NCBI RefSeq assembly: GCF_029167205.1
Contig: NZ_JARFPL010000003.1
Location: 1-64,000, forward strand
Source of the DNA: Methanocrinis alkalitolerans
GTDB taxonomy: Archaea > Halobacteriota > Methanosarcinia > Methanotrichales > Methanotrichaceae
DNA length: 64,000 nucleotides
Reading direction: 5' to 3'
How positions within the stretch are numbered: the stretch's first letter is position 1; each line of letters starts with the position of its first letter. The notes beneath the pieces were generated by a model, which was not told the origin of the DNA, made no database searches, and saw nothing but the letters and a program-made list of their open reading frames with translations. The position numbers and the translations under genes are program-made. Below are positions 1 through 8,432 of the stretch, in pieces.

Positions 1-5
1 AAGAT

Positions 6-755
6 GTGATCGACCTGCGGCCTCTCCTCGGCGAGGCAGAAACGAGGACCAAGTTAACGGCGGGGGACGTCGGGGACTGGATCTGGCCTAGTGATAACGC
101 CCTCTCGATACCCCTCCTCTCGAAGGACATGCAGCCTAGGGGCCTGGAGCTTCCGACCAATAGGTGGGGCGCTCGGGCGAGACGCGACCGGATAGAGGGC
201 GGGACGTTCCATTTTTATACCGACGACTATCGCTTCGAGTCTCTGTGGAAGAATCCGGCCCCTGTGGTCAACTCGGGATGCTATGCTGTAGCCGAGCCGA
301 ACTTCTCCACCAACGACGAAATGCCCTTCGCGGTCTTCTTGTGGCATCTTTATCGGAAGAGGTGGCTTTCGAGGTTCTGGCAATCTCACGGGATCGAGAT
401 TTGGGCAGATCTGGCTGTCGCCCCTCGATATCGCCAGTATGCCCTTCTCGGAGTTCCCCTCGGCTGGAAGGCTTACGCCACGTACTCTTTCGGATCTCAC
501 GGGATTGAGAAGGTGATTGCCGAGGCAGTTTTGGCAGAGGAGCACGCCGGGACCGACGAGATCCTCCTTTGGGTGGTCTGTGGGGAGGAGTCCGATCTAG
601 AGGTATGCCGAGAGAGGGGATGGATCGGGACTCCGGCCCATCAGCAGGCCTACCTCCGCAACGTTGGCGGCGGGAAAAGGACCTCCATATCCGCCGGGGC
701 GGCCATATCCTCGCCCAATAGCAAGACTCTGTTGGACTATGAGGAGATACTCTGA
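6..755 (+). CDS. DUF4417 family protein (possibly 5'-truncated by the window edge)
   Basis: The 249-residue product resembles DUF4417 proteins, which are common in phages and mobile elements and have no proven biochemical role. The recognisable core is a block reading EMPFAVFLWHLYRKRWLSRF (residues ~105-124), followed by a stretch of short strands and a GIEIWADLAV segment typical of the family. The apparent start is GTG at base 6. Because the window begins five bases earlier, the true start could lie upstream. No catalytic motif is obvious. It sits at the edge of an island with an AAA/DUF4276 pair and a restriction-system remnant, so a phage or defence origin is likely. The family call is by remembered sequence pattern. 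Confidence 0.65.
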   Translation: MIDLRPLLGEAETRTKLTAGDVGDWIWPSDNALSIPLLSKDMQPRGLELPTNRWGARARRDRIEGGTFHFYTDDYRFESLWKNPAPVVNSGCYAVAEPNFSTNDEMPFAVFLWHLYRKRWLSRFWQSHGIEIWADLAVAPRYRQYALLGVPLGWKAYATYSFGSHGIEKVIAEAVLAEEHAGTDEILLWVVCGEESDLEVCRERGWIGTPAHQQAYLRNVGGGKRTSISAGAAISSPNSKTLLDYEEIL

Positions 756-793
756 TCCGAGGGGCGCGGCTTGAGGACCTGAGCGTCTACCAG

Positions 794-976
794 GTGGAGA
801 AAGTTAAGGCCACGGCGAAGGGGGAGGCGAGGACCTACACCTACTGGCACGCTTCCTGGTGGGAGGGCGATCGAGCCCGGAACGTTTACCTGGGAAGTGT
901 CGCGAAGCTCTCGCAGGAGGCGGCGCTGGCGAAAGCAACGAAGATGAAAGCCGACGCCCTGGGGCTTGATCTGTGA
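794..976 (+). CDS. Small hypothetical protein
   Basis: A 60-residue reading frame begins with GTG 38 bases after the DUF4417 gene. It contains YTYWHASWWEGDRARNVYLG, a pattern seen in small archaeal and bacterial proteins of unknown function (aromatic-rich 'YW-A-W-EG-R-YLG' strands followed by an alanine/lysine-rich helix). The frame is open upstream to base 743 without an ATG, so the start is uncertain. It is probably co-transcribed with the DUF4417 gene. No function can be assigned. Confidence 0.45.
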   Translation: MEKVKATAKGEARTYTYWHASWWEGDRARNVYLGSVAKLSQEAALAKATKMKADALGLDL

Positions 977-1598
977 TATTCTCTCTTTTTGGATTATGAA
1001 TATCATAGAACTAATGCGATGAGGTCGATCCTTTGCGAAGAGTAAGCTGAATGAAGTGAGAAACATTCAGATCCCAAAAACCAAAAACTATCGCTATTGA
1101 TTTTTATATGAATCCATTATTTTAAGTTTTACGGCCGTTTATCTCAAGATAAGGTACCTTTACCCCTCCGCAAATGATGGGATAATCCGATCTATCAAGA
1201 AATGGCATGAAATAGATGATGCTGATTTGATTCAGTGAAGTTTATGCTCTCTTCGTGAAATAAACGGCGTCAAGATTGAGGAAATCGGTCAAATCCCGCT
1301 GAGATACGTTAGATAGGTCAAATTTACCAGTAAAAACGCGACAAGGTCTCCCCCTCGGCGCTCTTTCATAACTAATCTTCGAGGAGTTCTCATTCACCAC
1401 CTCTCTTCGATGACTTTTGCATCTTCGACCGATTTCTCGGTTCTCATCAAGGCAGTTCATCTCTTCACAATTATCCCTCAAGCTTTCCTAATACTAACCC
1501 AAATATTCTTCAGGAATGCGCTATAAAAGAACGCCATCTACCAGATTACGTCTTGTTTTGCCGGGAAGAGAGGGGACGGATGAAAATTATATATAAAA
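977..1598. other. AT-richer gap without a convincing gene
   Basis: About 620 bases of lower GC than the neighbours. A minus-strand frame at 1242-1481 is open, but its composition is unlike the genes around it and I recognise nothing in it. A short plus-strand piece ending near 1238 reads like the tail of a gene (KKWHEIDDADLIQ then stop) and could be a remnant. The right end carries a promoter (see 1518-1567). Confidence 0.4.
1518..1567 (+). promoter_or_regulatory. TATA promoter and leader shared with the HsdM/VWA locus
   Basis: The box GCGCTATAAAA at 1518-1528 is followed by a leader that aligns by hand with 3632-3680 at about 36 of 50 positions, including the shared blocks GCGCTATAAA, GAACG, CAGA, CTTGTTT and GGGAA. 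It lies about 70 bases before the AAA ATPase gene. A second TATA-like stretch (TTATATATAAAA, 1586-1597) lies immediately before the annotated start. Confidence 0.5.
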
Positions 1599-2807
1599 AT
1601 GGGTGAGATGATGGATGTGAACGGCAATGAGATGCGAATGATGAAAGAGATCCTGCCTCGCAATCTGCTGTCTTTTGGACCCAACACAGAGCCTATTGCC
1701 CTCGAAAGCCTGAACGTGCTCATCGGCCCTAACGGCTCGGGAAAGTCCAACCTTGTCGAGGCCGTATCCCTCCTGAGGGCAGCCCCAGGCGATATCCGTG
1801 CAGTCATCCGCCGGGGCGGAGGCGTAGGCAACTGGATATGGAAAGGAGAGCCCGACGGGGTGGCTTCCCTCGATGCTGTTATCAGCTACCCCCACGGAAA
1901 CCTGCCTCTCCGTCACGTTTTGGCCTTCCAGGAGGATAACCAGACTTTTCGTTTGGTTGACGAGCGCATCGAGAACGAAAGTTCCTATTCTGGTTACGAA
2001 ATGCCCTATTTCTACTACAGCTACCAGCATGGTAATCCGGTCATCAATGTCAGGACCGGAGAACGAGATGAACAACGGAAGCTTAAGCCGGAGACGATCG
2101 AGAAAGGTCAGTCCATTTTGGCCCAGAGGCGCGATCCGGAGACGTATCCAGAAATCTCCTACCTGGCGGATATTTACGAGAAGATCAAGATATACCGGGA
2201 GTGGTACTTCGGACGCAACGCGATCTTCCGCGAGCCACAGAGGGCGGACATGCGCAACGATCGACTGGAAGAGGACTTCTCGAACCTGGGTCTGTTTCTG
2301 AACCGGCTGCGTCAGCATCCGAAGGCGAAGAATGCGATTCTTGAAGCGCTGCGTGACCTCTACGAAGGCCTCGACGACTTCGATGTGAGCATAGAAGGGG
2401 GCGCGGTCCAGGTCTTCTTCACTGAGGGAGATTTTACAATCCCAGCAACAAGGCTGTCAGACGGAACGTTGCGATACATCTGCTTGCTTGCGATCCTTTG
2501 CGACCCGACACCTCCGCCGCTCATCTGCATCGAAGAGCCGGAGCTTGGTCTCCATCCCGACATCCTGCCCAAAGTGGCCGACCTGCTAAACGCCGCCTCA
2601 GAGCGCACCCAGCTGATCGTCACCACCCACTCGGACATCCTCGTAGATGCGATGACCGAGCGGCCCGAAGCGGTCCTCGTCTGCGAGAAGCACCACGGCC
2701 AGACCGAGATTGGACGTCTCGACGGCAAGAAGCTGGAAGAATGGCTGAAAGGTTATCGTCTGGGCGAACTCTGGACCCGAGGCGCCCTTGGGGGGATGAG
2801 ATGGTGA
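1599..2807 (+). CDS. AAA (AAA_21/OLD-like) ATPase, probable defence ATPase
   Basis: A 402-residue SMC/RecF-like ABC ATPase without a long coiled coil. Visible motifs are Walker A GPNGSGKSN (residues 43-51), the ABC-type signature LSDGTLR (~288), Walker B with LICIEEPELGLHP (~308-320) and the H-loop TTHSD (~345). There is no TOPRIM domain on this protein. Its last codons overlap the following DUF4276 gene, as in two-gene ATPase plus effector defence modules. Upstream sits a strong TATA stretch (1586-1597) so close to ATG 1599 that translation may really begin at an internal ATG (1632 or 1638), just before the conserved ILPRNLLSFGP start of the domain. Phage defence is inferred from architecture and context only. 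Confidence 0.85.
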   Translation: MGEMMDVNGNEMRMMKEILPRNLLSFGPNTEPIALESLNVLIGPNGSGKSNLVEAVSLLRAAPGDIRAVIRRGGGVGNWIWKGEPDGVASLDAVISYPHGNLPLRHVLAFQEDNQTFRLVDERIENESSYSGYEMPYFYYSYQHGNPVINVRTGERDEQRKLKPETIEKGQSILAQRRDPETYPEISYLADIYEKIKIYREWYFGRNAIFREPQRADMRNDRLEEDFSNLGLFLNRLRQHPKAKNAILEALRDLYEGLDDFDVSIEGGAVQVFFTEGDFTIPATRLSDGTLRYICLLAILCDPTPPPLICIEEPELGLHPDILPKVADLLNAASERTQLIVTTHSDILVDAMTERPEAVLVCEKHHGQTEIGRLDGKKLEEWLKGYRLGELWTRGALGGMRW

Positions 2808-3415
2808 GCGTGCGGATATACATCGAAGGGGGCGGCGACAGCAAGGATCTTCAATCCCGATGTCGCGAGGGGTTTAGAAAGCTCATCGAAAAGACGGGCT
2901 TTGAGGGAAGGATGCCGAGCACCGTTGCCTGTGGAGGACGCAACAATGCCTACGACATGTTCAAGATAGCATTGAGATCAGCCGATGTGAATGAATTTCC
3001 GATGCTCCTTGTCGATAGCGAAGAGCCGGTTACAATGGCCCCCTGGGATCATCTGAAGTCCCGCGACGGATGGGACCGTCCCGCTGGTGCGGAGGATGAC
3101 CAGGCGCAGATGATGGTGACCTGCATGGAGACGTGGATAATGGCGGATCGTGGGGCTCTGCGCAAGGTTTTCGGCGTGCATCTGCGAGAGAGCGCTCTCT
3201 TTCCAGTGGAAGGTTTGGAGCGCAGATCACGGCAAGATCTGCTGGCGGCGCTGAAAAACGCTACCGAGGATTGCGGCAGAGGGAAGGGGTACGACAAAGG
3301 GCGGCGTTCATTCCAGATTTTATCGGAGTTGGACCCCGAAATGCTCAAGGAGAACTTGTCGTATTTCCGCCGTTTTAGCGAAACGCTTGACCGATACCTG
3401 CGGCAGATCGGCTGA
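2801..3415 (+). CDS. DUF4276 family protein (TOPRIM-like), partner of the AAA ATPase
   Basis: A 204-residue protein starting MVSVRIYIEGGGDSK; the IEGGGD motif and later LLVDSEEP (~residues 68-75) match the DUF4276 family, whose fold is TOPRIM-like with an early acidic residue and a later D-x-E pair. The ATG at 2801 lies inside the last codons of the ATPase gene (7-base overlap), implying translational coupling. An open frame continues upstream inside the ATPase gene, but it is antiparallel to nothing conserved, so 2801 is the sensible start. Such an ATPase/DUF4276 pair resembles split OLD or PARIS-type abortive-infection systems. The nuclease role is inference. Confidence 0.8.
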   Translation: MVSVRIYIEGGGDSKDLQSRCREGFRKLIEKTGFEGRMPSTVACGGRNNAYDMFKIALRSADVNEFPMLLVDSEEPVTMAPWDHLKSRDGWDRPAGAEDDQAQMMVTCMETWIMADRGALRKVFGVHLRESALFPVEGLERRSRQDLLAALKNATEDCGRGKGYDKGRRSFQILSELDPEMLKENLSYFRRFSETLDRYLRQIG

Positions 3416-3631
3416 TAGACGCCTTCCAGCATTGGCGAGAGAAATAATGTTGCTGCGGAACTGCACTGCACAGATCATTGCGCCTGCTATCTGGTTTCTG
3501 CACAGTAGGGCGACATTTGCAGGTCTTCCCGCCATGCAGCGTGAGCGCTTTCTCTGAGTCCTTTAAGTTCTTCCGACCTACGAATGGACCCTCGAGCCCC
3601 AACTCCGAACTTCCGGCATTCTTTCGAGAAA

Positions 3632-3680
3632 GCGCTATAAAGGAACGTCGCGGATCAGAGGGTGCCTTGTTTGGCGGGAA
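3632..3680 (+). promoter_or_regulatory. TATA promoter/leader of the HsdM-VWA gene
   Basis: GCGCTATAAAGG at 3632-3643 is followed by a leader closely resembling 1518-1567. Start codon ATG 3693 lies 13 bases after the similarity ends. The shared piece suggests both loci were once driven by copies of one promoter. Confidence 0.5.
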
Positions 3681-3692
3681 TGACTAGAGGAT

Positions 3693-4484
3693 ATGGCGCG
3701 AGGGAGACCGAGAAAGAGAGAAGGCGGAGACGGCAAAGGCAACGTCAAAGGCAACAGCAGCGGTGCGAACCTGGGGTTCGAGGCGAAGCTCTGGGCAGCC
3801 GCCGCCTCAACGCCGCTCCCGACAGGAGAGATCATCACCGCCATCGATCATGCGGAGATAGTTGCGGAAGAAGAAAGAACGTACGTAGTCTTCGCTCTGG
3901 ACACCTCCGGCAGCATGAAAGAGTACTACAGCACGGATCAGAATGGGGGCGCAGATATGGTATCTGGATGGTCTGGCTTCCATAACCTCATCGTCACGAT
4001 CGTGGGCTGGGACCACGATAGCGAAGTCGTCTTCGGGCCAGTTCCCCTGAAAGGGAACGAAACCGTCCTCGCCGAGATTTTAGATCGCCTCTCCGAACTG
4101 TGTTTAGAGACGGATCTCACCTATTACGACCAGGGAATCTCCGGGTCGATGGCAGCGTTGCGTGATCACGCCGCCGATGATGTCAGATCCCCAAAACTGA
4201 TCGTATTCCTGGCGGGATTCGGCGAGTTTCGGCCTGGAGAGCTGCTGGAAGATTACGTATCTGAGGCGAACAGATCGGGGTACACCATATTCACCATAGG
4301 CATCGGGATAAACGAGAGCTCAGAAGCCTCAAAAATGCAGTATACGAGCCTCAGAAGGATTTCGGATGGTGCCGGCGGCAAGTTCTACAACGTCACGGCT
4401 TTCATGCCCGAGGAGCTCAATGCCGTCATGGACGATATTGTTCGAGAGATCGATATCCTTCGGGTGGCTCCACCCTACCCCTGA
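3693..4484 (+). CDS. Chimeric protein: HsdM N-terminal remnant joined to a von Willebrand A domain
   Basis: A 263-residue product. Residues 1-38 (basic start, then GANLGFEAKLWAAA) match the conserved beginning of type I restriction-modification methyltransferase HsdM (usually followed by 'DKLRGNMDAAEYKHVVLGL'), but this continuation is missing. From about residue 60 it is a VWA domain: MIDAS motif DTSGS (~71-75), a long alpha/beta fold, FTIGIGINES and GAGGKFYNV near the end. The third MIDAS site reads FLAGFGEF where an aspartate (TDGE) is usual, so metal binding may be weakened. There is no signal peptide, although related methanogen VWA proteins are often exported. Best explained by a deletion that fused the 5' end of an hsdM gene to a VWA gene. 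It may be a decayed gene. Confidence 0.7.
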   Translation: MARGRPRKREGGDGKGNVKGNSSGANLGFEAKLWAAAASTPLPTGEIITAIDHAEIVAEEERTYVVFALDTSGSMKEYYSTDQNGGADMVSGWSGFHNLIVTIVGWDHDSEVVFGPVPLKGNETVLAEILDRLSELCLETDLTYYDQGISGSMAALRDHAADDVRSPKLIVFLAGFGEFRPGELLEDYVSEANRSGYTIFTIGIGINESSEASKMQYTSLRRISDGAGGKFYNVTAFMPEELNAVMDDIVREIDILRVAPPYP

Positions 4485-4499
4485 AGGGGTGGGGCGAGC
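4467..4499. terminator. Bidirectional hairpin between convergent genes
   Basis: Arms GCTC..CCCTACCCC and GGGGTGGGG..GAGC around the loop TGAA form a long stem with one small internal loop. The stop codon of the VWA gene sits in the loop and the GXGXG gene ends at 4500 on the other strand. Confidence 0.5.
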
Positions 4500-5390
4500 T
4501 CATAAAGAGAACTTCTTAAAGCCCATCGCCTGAATCCCGTTGATCCTAAGGGCCCTGGTGATGAGTCCGACCTCCTCCCCCTTCACTGGCAGGATCTTAA
4601 CCGGTGGGATCGGCTTTCCCCTCGAGGCGTAGACGGCGCCCCCCTTCATCCTGGCGCATATGTAGCCGCCGGCGTCCCCGGCGACGAAGATCTCGCCTCC
4701 TCTCATCTCCGCCGCCGTGAAGTCGTCGCAGCTGCCGGAGACGACGATCCGGCCGCCCCTCATCAGAACGCCAGTATTTCTGCCGGCGTCGCCCAAAACC
4801 TCCAAGAGGCCAGAACGCATCAGGATCCCCGCGCTCATCCCAGCGTCTCCTTCGACCCTCAGGACCCTCTCTCCTCCGGACCGCGCCCCTAGGGTCTCCC
4901 GGAGGAGGCCGTCATTGAGGATGAGGAGACCCTCCTCCAGCCGGTTCGGCGGGAGGACCTCTCCTCCTCGCTCTAAAACCTCCGTCGTCGAGATGTACTT
5001 GCGATAGCCCGTCATATCTGACTCCACCTCGACGACGTTGCCCAGGGGAGTTGCGACGGAGCCGCTGACGTAGATCGATCCCCGGATCATGGAGATCCCC
5101 ATCCGGGGACCTACGTCGCCGTCGACGATTATCGAGCCTGTCCCCTCGATGGCGCCCCCAGTCCCGCCGAAGCTGGCGAGGTCGACCCCGAGGCTCGATC
5201 CGAGGCGGCCGCCGACGTCCCCCTGAACCCTCACCGTCTCCCCCTGCCGGAGGGCCTCCACCAGATCCCTTCGGGAGAGGCCGCCGGAGACGACCCCGTC
5301 GGGATCGAGGCGCGACCCTCGGTGCTGCCAGAAGAAGTCGAAGGTGAAGTCGCAGAGACACCCTTCACCGCCGCCTTCGATCTCGATCAT
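4500..5390 (-). CDS. GXGXG-motif protein, FwdC/GltB-C-terminal-like
   Basis: A 296-residue protein with the right-handed beta-helix repeats of the GXGXG family (COG2218), seen as recurring G-D-A/V-G and M-R-G-G steps: VQGDVGGRLG, VDGDVGPRMG, VEGDAGMSAG, VLGDAGRNTG, VAGDAGGYICARMKGG. The family includes formylmethanofuran dehydrogenase subunit C and the glutamate synthase alpha-chain C-terminus. This stand-alone copy has no adjacent fwd genes, so a role in methanofuran chemistry is not shown. It is followed upstream (22 bases) by the DUF373 membrane protein on the same strand, so the two may form an operon. Start ATG 5390 gives a sensible N-terminus. Confidence 0.75.
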   Translation of the reverse strand: MIEIEGGGEGCLCDFTFDFFWQHRGSRLDPDGVVSGGLSRRDLVEALRQGETVRVQGDVGGRLGSSLGVDLASFGGTGGAIEGTGSIIVDGDVGPRMGISMIRGSIYVSGSVATPLGNVVEVESDMTGYRKYISTTEVLERGGEVLPPNRLEEGLLILNDGLLRETLGARSGGERVLRVEGDAGMSAGILMRSGLLEVLGDAGRNTGVLMRGGRIVVSGSCDDFTAAEMRGGEIFVAGDAGGYICARMKGGAVYASRGKPIPPVKILPVKGEEVGLITRALRINGIQAMGFKKFSL

Positions 5391-5412
5391 GGAGGCGTCC
5401 CCGACGGTGCCG

Positions 5413-6498
5413 TCATCTTCTCTCCACCATCTTCCTGGAGATCTTAACCCCCAGGAGGGTGATGAGGATCGCCAGGACTGCAGAGGCCGCCAGGTACTGG
5501 GTGCTCTGTCCCGAGATCAGGGGGAAGGCCATACCGGCGCTGTTGACGAGGATGAAGACGCTGGCGCTCCAGAATATCAGCCCCGTCGCCAAAATGAAGA
5601 AGGGGTACGAATAGGCCCTCTCGTCCCCCACCCCCTCGATGTAGAGGTCCAGGACCTGTCCCAGGTTCACGCAGATGGCGGCGGCGACGTACCACCAGAC
5701 GCTGTAATAGACGAAGACCATCATGAGGACTATGTACCCGTACCATATGTCCCCTGTATAGTAGTCCCAGAATTTGGCGGACCCCTGGATCGTGGCGATG
5801 AGGACGAGGACCGCCGCCAGGACGTAGGTGATGAAGGCGATCTTCCCCCGGTAGAGGTTCCCCTTGAAGGTCTCTTTGGTGCTGTCGATGAAGTCGTCGA
5901 GCCCCAGCCCCCTAAAGAGGAGGTATACTCCGACGGCGGCGAGGATCGCCATGACGGCGAAGTCAGACCTGCCGATGAAGCTGAAGGTCGAGTATATGAG
6001 GAGGGCGAGGCCTATGGGTATGAAGAATGTGTGGCTGATCTTCGGGTCTCTGAAGACCTGCTTCAAGAGGTAGTAGGTGCTCTCCAGGTTGTGGCTCTGC
6101 TTTACGAGAACCCTTTTCACCCCTTCTACCTTGACCCGCGACTGGATGATGGGGAGGATCGCCTCATCCTCGGCGCCGTCGGAGACGACGACCACCCCCT
6201 GGGGCCGAAACCTCTCCAGGAGGTAGTCTATCTGGTGGGCTATCTTCCCGTCGGATACGAGGCCGACGTTGGGATCTCCGGCCACCGCGGCTATCTCGAC
6301 GGCTCTGCCCTGGGATGCGAGGTCGTCGTAGACTTGGATCCCGCCGAGGATGGTGTTGACGTCCGAGTCCTCGGGGTCGGCGAGGCCCAGGGCGAGGGTC
6401 GCCTCTACGTTCGCCGCCCGACCGACGACGGGACTGACTATCCCCGCCTTTCGGCCCAGGTCGTCGTCTCTATCTATGCAGAGGACCAGGATCTCCAT
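5413..6498 (-). CDS. DUF373 family membrane protein
   Basis: A 361-residue archaeal protein. The N-terminal ~150 residues are a soluble alpha/beta domain starting MEILVLCIDRDDDLG with a conserved VVSDGAEDEAILPIIQSR stretch. The rest holds about six to seven hydrophobic helices (from FFIPIGLALLIYSTF to LAASAVLAILITLLGV). This matches the DUF373 family, found in methanogens and other Euryarchaeota with unknown function. The acidic IDRDDD and SDGAEDE motifs hint at metal or nucleotide binding, which is inference. It is the likely first gene of a two-gene unit with the GXGXG protein. Confidence 0.85.
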   Translation of the reverse strand: MEILVLCIDRDDDLGRKAGIVSPVVGRAANVEATLALGLADPEDSDVNTILGGIQVYDDLASQGRAVEIAAVAGDPNVGLVSDGKIAHQIDYLLERFRPQGVVVVSDGAEDEAILPIIQSRVKVEGVKRVLVKQSHNLESTYYLLKQVFRDPKISHTFFIPIGLALLIYSTFSFIGRSDFAVMAILAAVGVYLLFRGLGLDDFIDSTKETFKGNLYRGKIAFITYVLAAVLVLIATIQGSAKFWDYYTGDIWYGYIVLMMVFVYYSVWWYVAAAICVNLGQVLDLYIEGVGDERAYSYPFFILATGLIFWSASVFILVNSAGMAFPLISGQSTQYLAASAVLAILITLLGVKISRKMVERR

Positions 6499-6617
6499 AT
6501 TCGGAGTATTATCGGTGAAGAACGTACTTAAAGATTGAGATTAGCCGAGCTGTGGACCCGGCGGGGAGTAGTCACGATCATCAAAAGCTATTTACCGCCG
6601 CCCACCAGCTCAGAAGT

Positions 6618-7082
6618 ATGAAAGAGCTCGCCTTCATCTTCGTTCTGGCGGCGGCCTTTGCAGCAACAGCTACCGCCTCCGCCATAGCCTTCGACGACAT
6701 CCAGCACGGTGTCGAGATCTACAACTCAGGGGTCGAGAACGCCCCCGGGGTGGTCAAGACCCTCCTGGGAGACGAAAAAGTTCAGGTGGAGATCGCCAGG
6801 GCTGACGGGACCGTCCTCTTGGCGGGGCTACAGACGGTGAATGCCGTCGTGGTGAAGACGGTGGAAGGGAGGATCGACGACCCGACGATCGTGGTGGTGG
6901 CAGCAGAGGATGCCGTCGTAGGGGTCCTTCAGTCGGACGATCCGGCGGCAGCCTTCCAGGAGGCAGCCGCCCAGGGCGAGATATCCGTCAGGGGGACGAC
7001 ATTTACGGCGAGGCTGAAGGTCTCCGCAGCCCTGGCCAGCACCCCAGCCCTCCGGTTCTTCGCCGGCCTCCTGGGAAAGTAA
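6618..7082 (+). CDS. Small exported protein of unknown function
   Basis: A 154-residue product beginning MKELAFIFVLAAAFAATATA, a clear signal peptide with an Ala-x-Ala cleavage region. The mature part is about 130 residues of alternating strands (VQVEIARADGTVLLAGLQTV, then ISVRGTTFTARLKVSAAL), a little reminiscent of SCP2-like lipid-binding folds but not convincingly so. The open frame continues 22 codons upstream, but ATG 6618 is chosen because it places the signal peptide at the N-terminus. It ends at a strong hairpin shared with the convergent thiC gene. Confidence 0.65.
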   Translation: MKELAFIFVLAAAFAATATASAIAFDDIQHGVEIYNSGVENAPGVVKTLLGDEKVQVEIARADGTVLLAGLQTVNAVVVKTVEGRIDDPTIVVVAAEDAVVGVLQSDDPAAAFQEAAAQGEISVRGTTFTARLKVSAALASTPALRFFAGLLGK

Positions 7083-7112
7083 GCTACTCATCCCCTAAAG
7101 GGGATGGGTAGC
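7083..7112. terminator. 13-bp perfect-stem hairpin between convergent genes
   Basis: GCTACTCATCCCC and GGGGATGGGTAGC pair fully (one G-U) around the loop TAAA, one base after the stop of the small exported protein and directly before the thiC stop. It probably stops transcription from both sides. Confidence 0.6.
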
Positions 7113-8396
7113 CTACTTTCGGATATCCAGGTTCTCCGCCACTATCTTGTGGGCGCAGAAGTCGCCGCACATGGTGCAGACCTGGCTGTCGGCCGGCGCC
7201 CTCTCCGCCCTCATCTTCTTCGCCGTCTCCGGATCGAGGGCGAGGTCGAACTGCTCAGGCCAGAGGAGGTCGCGGCGGGCCCGGCCCATGGCCAGATCCT
7301 GTTCGCGGCTTCCGTTCTTGATCATATCCCCGACGTGGGCCGCGATCCTTGAGGCCATCACCCCTTCCCTGACGTCCTCGACGTTGGGGAGGGCGAGGTG
7401 CTCTGCGGGGGTGACGTAGCAGATGAAGTCGGCGCCGTAGGCGCTGGAGAGGCTCGCGCCGATCGCCGCCACGATATGGTCTCTGCCGGGGGCGATGTCG
7501 GTGACCAGGGGGCCCAGCATGTAGAAGGGCTTCTCCCCCGAGAGCCTCTTCATCACCTTGACATTCGCCTCGATCTCGTCGATGGGGATGTGCCCCGGCC
7601 CCTCGACGATCGTCTGGACCCCGAACTCGTGGGCCCTGTCCGCCAGCTCGCTGTTTATTATCAGCTCCTGGATCTGGGCGCGGTCGGTGGCGTCGTGGAC
7701 CGCTCCCGCCCGAAAGCCGTTGCCCATGCTGAGGGTGACCTGGTGCTCCTTCAGGATCTCCAGGAGGTAGTCGAAGTCGCTGTATAGGGGGTTCTCCTTG
7801 TCGTTGTGGAGCATCCAGGCGACCATGAAGGCGCCGCCCCGGCTGCAGAGGCCGCCGTAACGCCCACCCTGCCTCTTCATCCTCTCGACGCAGATCCTGT
7901 TGATCCCCGTATGGATCGCCATGAAGTTCGTCCCGAGCTTCGCCTGCTCCTCGGTGATCCGGAAGAGGTCGTCCTCGGTCATATCGACGCCGGCGCCGTA
8001 TTTTCTTATAGCCTCTATGAAGGCCTGGTAGAGGGGGACGGATCCGACGGATAGGCTCGTGCTCTCGATCACCCGCTTCCTGATATCGAAGAAGTCGCCA
8101 CCTGTCGATAGCTCCATCAGGGTGTCAGCTCCCGCCTCCTCGGCGGCCCTCGCCTTGGCCACCTCCATCTCGACGTCGACGATGTCGCTGCTCGTCCCGA
8201 CGGTGGCGTTCACCTTCGTCTTTAGCCCCTTTCCTATCCCGCAGAACCGGACGTGCCGGTAGGGGCTGACGGGTATCACGATCGTCCCGCTGGCGATCCC
8301 CCGCATTATGAACTCGGGGGTTTTGCCCTCCACTTTTGCCACCGTCTCCATCTCAGCTGTGATCCTGCCGGCTCTCGCCTCTTCGATAAGTCCCAT
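7113..8396 (-). CDS. thiC: Phosphomethylpyrimidine synthase ThiC
   Basis: Converts 5-aminoimidazole ribotide to hydroxymethylpyrimidine phosphate for thiamine synthesis, as a radical SAM enzyme in the cytoplasm. The 427-residue length is that of archaeal ThiC. Visible marks are NATVGTSSD, TLMELSTGGDF, VEGPGHIPIDEI and TDIAPGRDHIVAAIG, and the C-terminal CTMCGDFC (Cys 407, 410, 414), the CxxCxxxC-type site for the [4Fe-4S] cluster. It stands alone with its own promoter. The promoter contains a tandem 15-bp repeat (8433-8462), so repression by thiamine or its derivatives is plausible. No TPP riboswitch was recognised upstream. Confidence 0.95.
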   Translation of the reverse strand: MGLIEEARAGRITAEMETVAKVEGKTPEFIMRGIASGTIVIPVSPYRHVRFCGIGKGLKTKVNATVGTSSDIVDVEMEVAKARAAEEAGADTLMELSTGGDFFDIRKRVIESTSLSVGSVPLYQAFIEAIRKYGAGVDMTEDDLFRITEEQAKLGTNFMAIHTGINRICVERMKRQGGRYGGLCSRGGAFMVAWMLHNDKENPLYSDFDYLLEILKEHQVTLSMGNGFRAGAVHDATDRAQIQELIINSELADRAHEFGVQTIVEGPGHIPIDEIEANVKVMKRLSGEKPFYMLGPLVTDIAPGRDHIVAAIGASLSSAYGADFICYVTPAEHLALPNVEDVREGVMASRIAAHVGDMIKNGSREQDLAMGRARRDLLWPEQFDLALDPETAKKMRAERAPADSQVCTMCGDFCAHKIVAENLDIRK

Positions 8397-8432
8397 GAAT
8401 CATCACCTGGGATCTCTCCCGAGATGGTGATA

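Noticed and set aside
1242..1481. 79-codon minus-strand frame
   Set aside because: No ribosome site, no recognisable motif and AT-rich context; left as non-coding.
5344..6531. Long plus-strand reading frame of 395 codons
   Set aside because: It is antisense to the DUF373 membrane-protein gene; its translation is Asp/Glu/Gly-rich with no domain, as expected for a shadow in GC-rich DNA.
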